From positions 44,457-108,456 of the forward strand of contig JBBAAS010000001.1 of the NCBI GenBank assembly GCA_041658125.1: a stretch of DNA of 64,000 nucleotides, given 5' to 3'. Positions 9,306-17,829 of the stretch are shown here, piece by piece. Position 1 is the stretch's first letter. The number at the start of each line of letters is the position of its first letter. Below the pieces are notes generated by a model. That model was not told the DNA's origin. It worked only from the letters and a program-made list of their open reading frames with translations, and searched no databases. The stretch comes from JBBAAS01 sp041658125. GTDB lineage: Bacteria; Patescibacteriota; Microgenomatia; UBA12405. The position numbers were made by a program, and so were the translations under genes.

Positions 9306-9320
9306 TACTGATTATCTTTT

Positions 9321-9329
9321 TGCTAAAAT
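9321..9329 (+). promoter_or_regulatory. Extended -10 box, TGCTAAAAT, for the TMTC-like gene
   Basis: TGCTAAAAT fits the extended -10 consensus TGnTATAAT with one mismatch. Transcription from it would begin about 7 bases later, at the in-frame ATG at 9337 (MSQKKN), again giving a leaderless message. If so, the two upstream ATG codons at 9328 and 9331 would not be used. Confidence 0.4.
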
Positions 9330-11043
9330 GATGAATATGTCACAGAAGAAAAACAAACGATTAAGAAATCAGGTAATTGAAGTAACAAGCCAATTGAGTA
9401 AAGTTACTTTTGGCGTCAGAGATATTTTAAAAGGAAATTGGAAGTTTTTGGTTTTAGTTTGTTTGGGGATAATAGCGGTTTATTTGAATTCTTTGAAAGG
9501 TGATTTTGTATCAGATGATTATGCTTCGATTACTCAAAATCCAAATATCTACGACACAATGCATTACTTGAAGTCAATGAGTCTTCCGGGGATGGTGACT
9601 CATATTATTGCTAAGTTATTTGGAATTGGAAGTTCTTTGCCTTATCACGCGGCTAGCTTAGTTTTGTATTTGGCAATTTGTGTTTTAGCTTTTATTTTTA
9701 TGGTAACAGTGGCAGGAAAACAAATTGCCAGGATTAGCGCCGTACTGTTTGCCTTTCATCCGATACACGTAGAAGCGGTTTCTTGGATATCCGGCAGACC
9801 ATATTTATTGACAACCTTTTTGGTGTTAATATGCTTAATTTCGATGATTCTGTATATGGGTGGACGAAAGAGAAAGAAATATTTGTATGTAGTTTTTATT
9901 AGTATGGTTTTAAACTTTATTAATGATCCGTTCAGGGGTTTTGCTTTGTATCTCTTGGTAATGTTAATATTTTTCAGCTTCGGGGATAAGTTTTTTCCAG
10001 GAATTAAATTAGGGAGATTTTTTTTATATTTTATGGTTGTTTTGATAGTGACGTTTGCGATAGTGTGGCCACTCGCCAAAACCAGGATTTCAGTGGTTAA
10101 TGGGGGATATAACGCAAGTGAAAGTGTTTTTTATCAGCCGTGGTTTCAATATCCGACAGCGATAACAAAATATTTGCAGTTGTTATTTATTCCGGTAGAT
10201 TTGACCCTGTATCACACTTTATTTATTTTGCCCTTGTGGCTTAATTGGGCGGTGATTATTTTGTATTTGGGATCATTAGTTTATTTTTGGTTTAAAAATA
10301 AACTGGTCTTTTTTGCTTTGGCTTTTGTCTTTGTAGCTTCTTCACCCTCGATGTTACCGGTTAAAGTAAGCTGGTTAGTAGCGGAAAGATATGTGTTTTT
10401 TGGATCGGTAGGATTTTGCTTATTGTTAGGAATAGTAATAAACAATATTTTTGTGAAAAATAAGTGGGTGGGGATATCGATTTTAGGATTGGTGGCTGGG
10501 ATATATTTTTTTAGAACATATTTTAGAAACGTGGATTGGCAAACTAATCACAAGTTATGGGTGAGTACCTGTCAGGTGTCTCCTAATAGTCACAATGCCT
10601 GGAATAATATCGGAGATGATTATGACAAATTGGGACAATATGATAATGCCATAAAAGGGTTTACACAGTCAACGGTAGTAAAGCCAAATTATGCTGATGC
10701 TTATCATAATCGGGCAAATATATTTTTTAAAACAGGAAGATTGGACTTGGCTAGAGATAGTTATAATACGGCTTTGGGTTATTCTTCGGGGTTGTTTCAG
10801 ACTTATATGAGCTTGATACAGATAGACTTAATGGAAAAAAGGGCTGATTTGGCGATACAGGATAGTCAAAAGTTATTGAATTTGCAACCGAATAATCCGC
10901 AAGCGTGGTATGTGACCGGAGTGGTTTTTGCCAATGTGGGAGATAGGGAAAATGCTAAAATGGCGTTTAAAAATGCTTTGACAATTATGCCTGGGTTTAC
11001 TCAAGCACAACAAGCGTTAATACAACTGTTGGGAGGAAGTTAA
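9328..11043 (+). CDS. TMTC-like polytopic membrane protein with C-terminal TPR repeats
   Basis: A 571-residue protein. After a basic N-terminus, a first transmembrane segment leads into GDFVSDDYASITQNPNI, whose paired Asp in the first external loop mark O-mannosyltransferase-like GT-C proteins of the TMTC/DUF1736 group. HPIHVEAVSWISGRPYLLT is the second hallmark. About ten membrane segments fill residues 40-400. Residues about 430-565 hold at least three TPR units (AWNNIGDDYDKLGQYDNAI, AYHNRANIFFKTGRLDLAR, AWYVTGVVFANVGDRENAK). Family members transfer sugar from a polyprenyl-phosphate donor to proteins, but activity here is inferred. Start choice is uncertain between ATG 9328, 9331 and 9337. 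It overlaps the next gene by one base (TAATG). Confidence 0.85.
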   Translation: MMNMSQKKNKRLRNQVIEVTSQLSKVTFGVRDILKGNWKFLVLVCLGIIAVYLNSLKGDFVSDDYASITQNPNIYDTMHYLKSMSLPGMVTHIIAKLFGIGSSLPYHAASLVLYLAICVLAFIFMVTVAGKQIARISAVLFAFHPIHVEAVSWISGRPYLLTTFLVLICLISMILYMGGRKRKKYLYVVFISMVLNFINDPFRGFALYLLVMLIFFSFGDKFFPGIKLGRFFLYFMVVLIVTFAIVWPLAKTRISVVNGGYNASESVFYQPWFQYPTAITKYLQLLFIPVDLTLYHTLFILPLWLNWAVIILYLGSLVYFWFKNKLVFFALAFVFVASSPSMLPVKVSWLVAERYVFFGSVGFCLLLGIVINNIFVKNKWVGISILGLVAGIYFFRTYFRNVDWQTNHKLWVSTCQVSPNSHNAWNNIGDDYDKLGQYDNAIKGFTQSTVVKPNYADAYHNRANIFFKTGRLDLARDSYNTALGYSSGLFQTYMSLIQIDLMEKRADLAIQDSQKLLNLQPNNPQAWYVTGVVFANVGDRENAKMAFKNALTIMPGFTQAQQALIQLLGGS

Positions 11044-11786
11044 TGAAATTTAATTATGAGAATAAGCAATATTTGGAAATGTTGAGAAATATTGACTATA
11101 AATTTTATTCAAAATATATAACCTATGTTAAAAAATACTTGAAGAATAAAAAAGGAAATTTTTTGGATATTGGTTGTGGAAATGGAAACGCTTTGGTTCC
11201 TTTAGCAAAAAATGGTTACAAAAATACGTATGGAGTTGAGATATCAAGGTTACTCTCTATTTCGGCCCAAAAAAGAGGCTTGAAAAATATTTTTTTGTAT
11301 GATGGAAAAAGATTGCCTTTTGACAACAATTGTTTTGATGTGGTTGGATCTTTTGGGGTGCTGGAACATGCTGAAAACCCGACAGAATTTCTTAAAGAAC
11401 ATGTAAGAACTGTAAAAAGAGGAGGCTATATAGTGGTAACATGCCCAAATTTTTTAACGGTATTTTTTAGATTAGAACATCCACGGGCGGATAAATTGTT
11501 TAAAAGGCTTAGAAATATTCCAAAAATTGTAAAGAAACTATTTAGCAACGAAATTTCTTTTGAAAAGGTCAATCCAATAATTAGGAAAAAATTTCAAGCT
11601 GATGATGATGTGATAACAATATCGAACTTAATAGACGTGGAAAGATTTTTTGAAAGAAACAATTGTAGAATTATTAATTCAAATGGATTTATGTTTCGAA
11701 ATAACAAGTTTTTGAGGGTGATTGGATCAATACCGTTTTTAAGATATTTTTGGCCTTCGTGTTTTTTAGTAGCTCAAAAAAGATAA
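11043..11786 (+). CDS. Class I SAM-dependent methyltransferase
   Basis: A 247-residue protein with SAM motif I FLDIGCGNGNALVPLA (about 40-55), acidic motif YGVEIS, motif II-like DVVGSFGVLEHAENPTEFL (about 98-116) and motif III KRGGYIVVTCP. This is the Methyltransf_11 pattern found in glycan and lipid tailoring enzymes. A strong Shine-Dalgarno GGAGG (11032-11036) lies 6 bases before the ATG, inside the upstream gene, so coupling to the TMTC-like protein is likely. The substrate is unknown. Confidence 0.82.
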   Translation: MKFNYENKQYLEMLRNIDYKFYSKYITYVKKYLKNKKGNFLDIGCGNGNALVPLAKNGYKNTYGVEISRLLSISAQKRGLKNIFLYDGKRLPFDNNCFDVVGSFGVLEHAENPTEFLKEHVRTVKRGGYIVVTCPNFLTVFFRLEHPRADKLFKRLRNIPKIVKKLFSNEISFEKVNPIIRKKFQADDDVITISNLIDVERFFERNNCRIINSNGFMFRNNKFLRVIGSIPFLRYFWPSCFLVAQKR

Positions 11787-11793
11787 AAGCGGG

Positions 11794-12957
11794 TTATATA
11801 TTCGAATAGTACTGAATAAGATTTTTAATCAGATAGTTCATCGATAGCTTTTTCTTGGCCAAAATTACTTTTTTAGTGAGAAGCGCTTGTTGTTTGGGAT
11901 TATAAAGCATTTTAACGGTTTTTTGAGCTAACTTTTTTAAATCTTTATCGATAATGGCGCAGTGGTAAGGCTTGACGATATTTGAGCCTTCTGAATCGTT
12001 ATCGTTAACGATGACAATTTTTTCGGCATTGAGGTAGGCGCTAATTCTCATGGGGCAGCCGGCTTTTTCGGGGCGTCCATCGCCGGAAAGAAAGATACAG
12101 GCGTCAACGGCGGAGAAATAGACAGAGAGTTGTTGGTCGTTTTGATAACCCTGGGGACTGATGTCAATAATATTTTTAAAGATGACGGGATCAATTTCAC
12201 CATTTAAATGTTCGTTTTCATAAATCTTTTTGGGGTTGAAGTTGGAAATTAATTTAATAGACTTATCGATTTGATAGATATACTCAAAAGTCTTAAGAAA
12301 ATTGTAAGTACGGCTATGACCAGCAAAAGTTGTACCAATGGCGAAAAGGTATTTGGTATTTGGCTCAAGGCCAAGTTGTTGACGACAACCTGTTTTGTCT
12401 AATTGATCGTAGTGATTAACACTGATGCCATTAATTATTTTAATAACATTGGTAGCACCACGTTTTTCAGCCAAATCTGCAAGAAGTGTGCTACAAACAC
12501 AGTAATTTTTGAGGTATTTTGGGAAAAAGTGTTCGCAAAAATGAATGTAGGCGGTGACGAGAGGGTGAACGATAAACGCTTCTTCGCAGAGGTCATCCCA
12601 ATCCATAACAACTTTTTTGCCAAATAGTTTTAAAAATAAAGCCGGAATATTGGATTCAAATTGAGAAGGCATGGCGGTGTGAATAATATCGTATGGCTTG
12701 GTTAGTCCGAAGATTAAGGCAATAATACCTCTCAAAATTCGACCATTAATGTAAAAGTTTAGACTGATTCGCGGGAGTTCATAAAGCGTAAAGTATTGAT
12801 TGATTTTCTTTTTGCTGATCCAAGGAAAAAACTTTTTATCGGAAGTCACCAATAAGTCGATGTTAACCCGGTGTGCTGACAGGGCCGTACAGATATTCAT
12901 GGCCCGATGGTAACCGCCAAAGTGAATAAAACAGGGTTCGACAAAAAGGACTTTCAT
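11794..12957 (-). CDS. GT4-like glycosyltransferase
   Basis: A 387-residue GT-B protein starting MKVLFVEPCFIHFGGYHRAM, the GT4 N-terminal Rossmann start. The donor domain contains KYLFAIGTTFAGHSRTYNFL and a degenerate donor-binding region GRPEKAGCPMRISAYLNAEK in place of the usual EGFG-x-EAMA motif, so it is a divergent member. It is the last gene of the 34-gene island and abuts the radical SAM gene upstream with no gap. It converges on the plus-strand methyltransferase with 7 bases between stops. Confidence 0.75.
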   Translation of the reverse strand: MKVLFVEPCFIHFGGYHRAMNICTALSAHRVNIDLLVTSDKKFFPWISKKKINQYFTLYELPRISLNFYINGRILRGIIALIFGLTKPYDIIHTAMPSQFESNIPALFLKLFGKKVVMDWDDLCEEAFIVHPLVTAYIHFCEHFFPKYLKNYCVCSTLLADLAEKRGATNVIKIINGISVNHYDQLDKTGCRQQLGLEPNTKYLFAIGTTFAGHSRTYNFLKTFEYIYQIDKSIKLISNFNPKKIYENEHLNGEIDPVIFKNIIDISPQGYQNDQQLSVYFSAVDACIFLSGDGRPEKAGCPMRISAYLNAEKIVIVNDNDSEGSNIVKPYHCAIIDKDLKKLAQKTVKMLYNPKQQALLTKKVILAKKKLSMNYLIKNLIQYYSNI

Positions 12958-14520
12958 TTATTTAATAATTTGATATTTTTTAGCGGCCTGGAGACGATGA
13001 GTTTTTAGCTCGCCGAATTTTAACTGGGAAAAAAACATGGTGAGCAAGTTTTTGGTAATTCTAAGTAAGTAAAAGAAATCTTCGCGGTTGTGAATTTTTC
13101 TGATAATGGCCAAGGGATGAGTTAGCGGCCAAAGTAATCGGTTAATCATTAATTTTTTATCGGCGATATTTCTTAGAGAATGAAGTTCTGCGGCAGAGAA
13201 ATATTTGTTGCCGGCACCAACATATCCGGAAAAAAGCTCGCCAATGTGGTTTTTAGAAAGTTGAGAGGGGTGAATGATATTTTCCTGAAGCATGATTTTA
13301 GTAACGTCAGTTTGAGGAAAGGGGATAAGAAGAATAAAGACAACAAAATCAGAATAAGACTGAATGGCATATTTAAAAGTGGTCTTAATTTGATTTTTAG
13401 TTTCATAAGGAAAGCCGATGATGTAGGTGGAAAAAATCCAAAGACCAATATCTGAAGCAGTTTTGATAATCTCTTTGACTTTTTTAAGGTCGAGGTTTTT
13501 ACGGATAAATTTTTGTGTTTCAGGGTGACCACTTTCAATACCAAAAGTGAGGCGATAACAACCACTTTTTTTCATTTTTTCTAAAAGTGGCCGATCCAAG
13601 GTCCAAATAGCGATGCCATTAGGCGTGGTCCACTTGATATCGATTTTCTTAGCAATAAGAAGATCGCAAATTTTTTCCAGACGTTCCCTGCTAACTGAAA
13701 TATTATCGTCCAAAAAATGAATTTCCCGAACGCCATAACGATCGATTACGGATTGAATTTCTTCAACGATCCTTTCGGCACTATAAGGTCGCCAAATTCG
13801 TCCCCAGATGCCGGGAACGGCACAATAAATACAATTACCCGGACAACCCCGACTGGTGATGATTTCAGTTGATGGTGTTCGATAAGCATAGGATGAGGCA
13901 TCGCGAGAAGTATTGAGGTAAATGTCCATCGGAAGTAGATGACGAGCCGGAGGAGGTAGTTGATTTAAGTCGGAAATATGGGGTCGGTTAGGATTAAGAA
14001 TGAAATTTCCTTTTGAATCACGAGTGGCAGTGCCGGCAATATTAAAAACATTTTGGTGTTCAGATAGCTTTTGAGCAATTTCGAGCATGGTTTCTTCCCC
14101 TTCTCCGATAACAACAAGATCGACAGATTTTTGGGAAAGGACGACCTTGGGAAGAATGGAAGCATGGGAACCGCCAAGAATAGTTAGGATTTTTGGGTTG
14201 ACCTTTTTAGCCAGCTTAGTGATTTCGTAAGCATCGGTAGCAAAGGCGGTGAACATTGAGGAAACACCAATTATGTCCGGTTGATAATACTTAATTTTTT
14301 GAACAATTTGGTTAGGAGTAAGGCCAACACGGATAGCGTGATGGGCTTTGATAATAGTGTTAAGACCTTCGGCGAGGACATCGATAATGGCGACAGAATA
14401 ACCATGAACTTCAAGATAGGCGGCAACACTGGCTAGACCCAATGGGGGAACGCATCCGGGGGTAGTAGTGTCCCTTTGGCGAATGGTCATGGCAGGGCAA
14501 AAGAAAAGAATTTTTAACAT
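12958..14520 (-). CDS. Radical SAM enzyme with N-terminal B12-binding-type domain (1)
   Basis: A 520-residue protein. Residues 1-180 form a cobalamin-binding-like Rossmann domain (PPLGLASVAAYLEVHGYSV, PDIIGVSSMFTAF, TILGGSHASILP, DLVVIGEGEETMLEI), without the base-off DxHxxG motif. The radical SAM core follows with the [4Fe-4S] ligands Cys226, Cys230 and Cys233 in SRGCPGNCIYCAVPG, then EIHFLDDNISV and CYRLTFGIESGHPET. This is the BchE/HpnJ/methylase class, which carries out methylation, cyclisation or C-C chemistry at unactivated carbon. The substrate cannot be read from sequence. Surrounding glycosyltransferases suggest a sugar or polyprenyl lipid. It lies 1 base after a second enzyme of the same class. 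Confidence 0.88.
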   Translation of the reverse strand: MLKILFFCPAMTIRQRDTTTPGCVPPLGLASVAAYLEVHGYSVAIIDVLAEGLNTIIKAHHAIRVGLTPNQIVQKIKYYQPDIIGVSSMFTAFATDAYEITKLAKKVNPKILTILGGSHASILPKVVLSQKSVDLVVIGEGEETMLEIAQKLSEHQNVFNIAGTATRDSKGNFILNPNRPHISDLNQLPPPARHLLPMDIYLNTSRDASSYAYRTPSTEIITSRGCPGNCIYCAVPGIWGRIWRPYSAERIVEEIQSVIDRYGVREIHFLDDNISVSRERLEKICDLLIAKKIDIKWTTPNGIAIWTLDRPLLEKMKKSGCYRLTFGIESGHPETQKFIRKNLDLKKVKEIIKTASDIGLWIFSTYIIGFPYETKNQIKTTFKYAIQSYSDFVVFILLIPFPQTDVTKIMLQENIIHPSQLSKNHIGELFSGYVGAGNKYFSAAELHSLRNIADKKLMINRLLWPLTHPLAIIRKIHNREDFFYLLRITKNLLTMFFSQLKFGELKTHRLQAAKKYQIIK

Positions 14521-14521
14521 T

Positions 14522-15982
14522 TTATTGCCTTGATTTGGCGGTTAATTTTTGGAAAATTTTAACAAGTAACTGACTACGGCTAATAAGAGAATGACTAATA
14601 TCGGAAATTGGTTTAATTCTGGTGATAAGATAGAAAAAATATCCAAGATTACGGCCAAACCTAAATTGAAAAAGTTTTTTTTCATAGAGGTTAAAGCCGA
14701 TCTTCATAATATCATGTCGCTGAGTTTTGGTGAATTTGGTAGTTTCAAAAATAGGAGTGTTGTCCCGATAGGAAATGTTTTGAAGATAAGTTTTAGAAGG
14801 AACTAAAAACTTGGCATTTTTAATGGCCCAATCATAGACCGAGGTGCCTGGATAAGGAACTAAATTGTAGAAATTAACGAAATTAGTGGGAAGGCTTTGA
14901 GCAAAGATTAAAGTTTCTTTGGCATCGGCATAAGATTCGTCCTGGTGGCCGATAATAAAATTGACGGCATTTTTGATGCCGGCCGTGTTGGTCCAATCAA
15001 TAGTTTTGCGGACCTGATCAAGTCGAATATTTTTACCGATAGTATCGATAACTTTTTGGCTGCCGGATTCGCAGCCGTAAGCGATAAAAAAACAACCGGC
15101 CTGTTTGAGTTTAAAAAGAAGTTCTCGGTCAACCCGGTCGACCCGAATACCATTGTAGAGCTGAAATTTAATTTTGAGATGGTGGTTGATGATCAGATCA
15201 CAGATATCTTTGGCTCGTTTTAGATCAAGGGTGAAGCAGTCATCGTTGATATCAAAAGTGTGATAACCCTTTTTGTGCCAATATTTTATTTCTTTAAAAA
15301 CATTGTCGGCGCTACGGGGTCGAAAACATTGTCCCATCGATAGACGGACGGAACAGTAATTGCAGCCATAGGGACAACCGCGGGAAGTGATAATGGGAAT
15401 AGTGTTTTCCCTAAAACAACCGTATCGTGAAAGGTCAAAAACATCAAAATCGGGAAACGGAAGCTGATCCAGATCAATAAGATATTTGTTTTTAGGATTG
15501 AGAACGATCTGGTTTTTATTTTTCCAGATTAGACCGGGGACTTGAGAATAATCAGGTTTTTTTTGGATAAATTCTTTTAAGAATTTAAAAAAGGTGTCTT
15601 CGGCTTCACCAATAATGGCAAAATTTACCCCGGTGGATTGAATGATTTGTTCACGAACAGCAGAAACATGGGGTCCTCCAGCAATAATAGGGATGGAAGT
15701 GTACTTTTGAATATTTTTGACTAGTTTATCCATAAAAACCGAGGCATAGCTAAAACCGGTTACCCCAATAATATCCGGCTTAAAATTGTCGATAAGGTAA
15801 TAAAGCTTTTGGTGATTGGTTTCAACGCCTTCGTCAAATACTCTTACCTGATACCCCTTAGATACGAGAAACGATGAAAGATAGGCAATACCGACGTGAG
15901 GATAGAGAGGAGGAGCAACATTGTTGCCGTACATTGATTTAACCTTGGGAATAGCAAAGAGTATTTTTTGGCTATTTTTCAT
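14522..15982 (-). CDS. Radical SAM enzyme with N-terminal B12-binding-type domain (2)
   Basis: A 486-residue paralogue of the preceding class. The B12-type domain shows YPHVGIAYLSSFLVSKGYQV, DIIGVTGFSYASVF, IIAGGPHVSAV and FAIIGEAEDTFFKF. Cluster ligands are Cys203, Cys207 and Cys210 in TSRGCPYGCNYCSVR. The barrel continues with HTFDINDDCFTLD and GCFFIAYGCESGSQK, then NFIIGHQDESYADAK and a VPYPGTSVY motif frequent in this class. Probably a carbon-modifying enzyme acting on a glycan or lipid intermediate. It overlaps the GT2 gene upstream by 11 bases. Confidence 0.88.
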   Translation of the reverse strand: MKNSQKILFAIPKVKSMYGNNVAPPLYPHVGIAYLSSFLVSKGYQVRVFDEGVETNHQKLYYLIDNFKPDIIGVTGFSYASVFMDKLVKNIQKYTSIPIIAGGPHVSAVREQIIQSTGVNFAIIGEAEDTFFKFLKEFIQKKPDYSQVPGLIWKNKNQIVLNPKNKYLIDLDQLPFPDFDVFDLSRYGCFRENTIPIITSRGCPYGCNYCSVRLSMGQCFRPRSADNVFKEIKYWHKKGYHTFDINDDCFTLDLKRAKDICDLIINHHLKIKFQLYNGIRVDRVDRELLFKLKQAGCFFIAYGCESGSQKVIDTIGKNIRLDQVRKTIDWTNTAGIKNAVNFIIGHQDESYADAKETLIFAQSLPTNFVNFYNLVPYPGTSVYDWAIKNAKFLVPSKTYLQNISYRDNTPIFETTKFTKTQRHDIMKIGFNLYEKKLFQFRFGRNLGYFFYLITRIKPISDISHSLISRSQLLVKIFQKLTAKSRQ

Positions 15983-16997
15983 TAAAAGATGGTTTTAGAA
16001 ATATAGACTTTCTAATTTTAGCAATTAGATTTTCATGAACAAAAATATATGGGAATATTTCCTTGTCAGAACAAACTCTTTGTTGTTGGATGTGTTTTCT
16101 TTTAAGCTTAGTTGATTTGAGTGACGACAGGTTCCAGAGTATTCCTTTTATAATTAGAAAAGACTCGTTAAATTTACCAGTGATAAAAAGATAAAGAGAA
16201 AAGAAGAAATAAATAGTAATTTGTCTTGGTAAGATCTTCAAGAGATTGGTTGTTTCCAGGTTTTTTATTAAGGAGAGGATGTAATTTTTAGTACCATGAA
16301 ATCGAAGATTGTAAGTGGCAAAGTTTTTATTTAACAGTTTAAAACTACCGGAAAACCCATGATAAACAATTGATTTTGGACAAAAAAAGGTTTGATAGCC
16401 TGAAAGCCAGGCTCGCCAGCAAAGATCAGTTTCTTCCATATAAATAAAATAGTCCGGATCAAAACCGCCGATTTGATCAAATACCTTTTTGCGGATAAAC
16501 ATGCCGGCTGATTTGGCGGCAAAGATGGGAACTTCTTTGTCGTGTTGGCCGTGATCGAAATCGCCGTAGGTGGCCCGATGAGAGAGGAGACCGAATTGAT
16601 TTAGATAGTCTCCGGCATAATCGAAATACCGGGGATGATTGATGAGAAGCAGTTTAGACTGAAGACAGCCGATTTTTGGATTTTTAGTAAAAAGGGAGTT
16701 GGCGGCAATTAACCAATTTTTATCAACCTTAGTATCGTTGTCAAGAAAAGCTAAATAGCGACCGGAAGCTATTTTAGCGCCTTGATTGCGGGCATAAGAA
16801 GGACCGAAGTTATCGGTGAGGGTAATAATTTTTATCTGAGGATATTTTTTTTGAATAATTGATGAAGTATTGTCAGTGGAAGCATTATCAACGACGATAA
16901 TTTCGTAGTTCCGGGTTTTAATTTTTAAGATTGACTGAAGACAGGCTTCAAGTACTTTCCGACCGTTATAGTTGACGATGATGATTGATACCTCCAT
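15972..16997 (-). CDS. GT2 glycosyltransferase, rhamnosyltransferase-like
   Basis: A 341-residue GT-A enzyme: VSIIIVNYNGRKVLEACLQS at the start, VVDNASTDNTS, FLDNDTKVDKNWL (the DxD-type motif) and GMFIRKKVFDQIGGFDPDYF with YMEETDLCWRAW, the acceptor-side ED motif of the WsaF/RfbF-like group. One or two hydrophobic segments near residue 265 suggest membrane association. It is likely to extend a lipid-linked glycan. Confidence 0.87.
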   Translation of the reverse strand: MEVSIIIVNYNGRKVLEACLQSILKIKTRNYEIIVVDNASTDNTSSIIQKKYPQIKIITLTDNFGPSYARNQGAKIASGRYLAFLDNDTKVDKNWLIAANSLFTKNPKIGCLQSKLLLINHPRYFDYAGDYLNQFGLLSHRATYGDFDHGQHDKEVPIFAAKSAGMFIRKKVFDQIGGFDPDYFIYMEETDLCWRAWLSGYQTFFCPKSIVYHGFSGSFKLLNKNFATYNLRFHGTKNYILSLIKNLETTNLLKILPRQITIYFFFSLYLFITGKFNESFLIIKGILWNLSSLKSTKLKRKHIQQQRVCSDKEIFPYIFVHENLIAKIRKSIFLKPSFNEK

Positions 16998-16999
16998 GG

Positions 17000-17788
17000 T
17001 TATTTTTTTGTTAAGATAAGGTGGTAACGAGTGGCAAATCTTTCGTCTTTGTCAATGGTATCAATTAATAAACCGCTTATATTAGTTATAAAAAAGATAA
17101 TAGGACAAGTAACTAGTAATAAGATTTTAACGGGAACAGCTCCTTCAGTAATTTTCCTAATTATATATTGGTTAATGATTGTTGCCAGTGACGTACCAAA
17201 AAATGATTTGACAACAATAGAGTTAACTCGAAAGTTGTTTTTATTTGCTAATTTTGTTAAACATGATTTGGTATATCTGAAGTAATCATAACCGGTATCA
17301 CCACCATGATCACGATAGATAAACGGTACGGAAATAAGGCATACGCCTCCTTTTTTTAGAACACGTCCGGCCTCACTAAAAAATTTATTAGGGTCACTGA
17401 TATGCTCCAGAACTTCAAAGGCACAGTACGTATCAAAAGTTTTATCTTTGTAAGGAAGATTAAGAGCATTACAAACCCTGTCGACACTGTTTGTAGTTTT
17501 CGACTTTCCGTAAAGGTAGCTGGTGATTAATCCCAAGGCGCCTGATTTTTTATTATGATGTTCAAAGATCGTCTTCCAGGAAGAATAATCGGTTGAAATA
17601 TATGAATGAATATTCTTTCCATATTGTTTTAACACCCGTTCTTTGGTTGAACCATTACCACAACCGGTTTCGATTACTTTTCCTTTAAACTTTTTATATA
17701 ATATTTCATTGGCGAAATCAGCATTTCTAAATTCTAACCAGTGAGGATAAAACGGTGTCCCTGTTAGTAAAAATCTGATTATATTCAT
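17000..17788 (-). CDS. SAM-dependent methyltransferase
   Basis: A 262-residue protein with motif I KVIETGCGNGSTKERVL (about 36-52), TFDTYCAFEVLEHISDPNKFF, then AGRVLKKGGVCLISVPFIYRD. That is the Methyltransf_11 pattern with the frequent glycan-cluster ending VPF-x-Y. A C-terminal hydrophobic stretch (PVKILLLVTCPIIFFITNIS) may tie it to the membrane. It starts 41 bases after the SPASM radical SAM gene. Nothing noteworthy lies in that gap. Confidence 0.82.
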   Translation of the reverse strand: MNIIRFLLTGTPFYPHWLEFRNADFANEILYKKFKGKVIETGCGNGSTKERVLKQYGKNIHSYISTDYSSWKTIFEHHNKKSGALGLITSYLYGKSKTTNSVDRVCNALNLPYKDKTFDTYCAFEVLEHISDPNKFFSEAGRVLKKGGVCLISVPFIYRDHGGDTGYDYFRYTKSCLTKLANKNNFRVNSIVVKSFFGTSLATIINQYIIRKITEGAVPVKILLLVTCPIIFFITNISGLLIDTIDKDERFATRYHLILTKK

Positions 17789-17829
17789 AAATATGCTTTG
17801 GGTAAGTTAAAGAGTGTTAATAACAGAAG

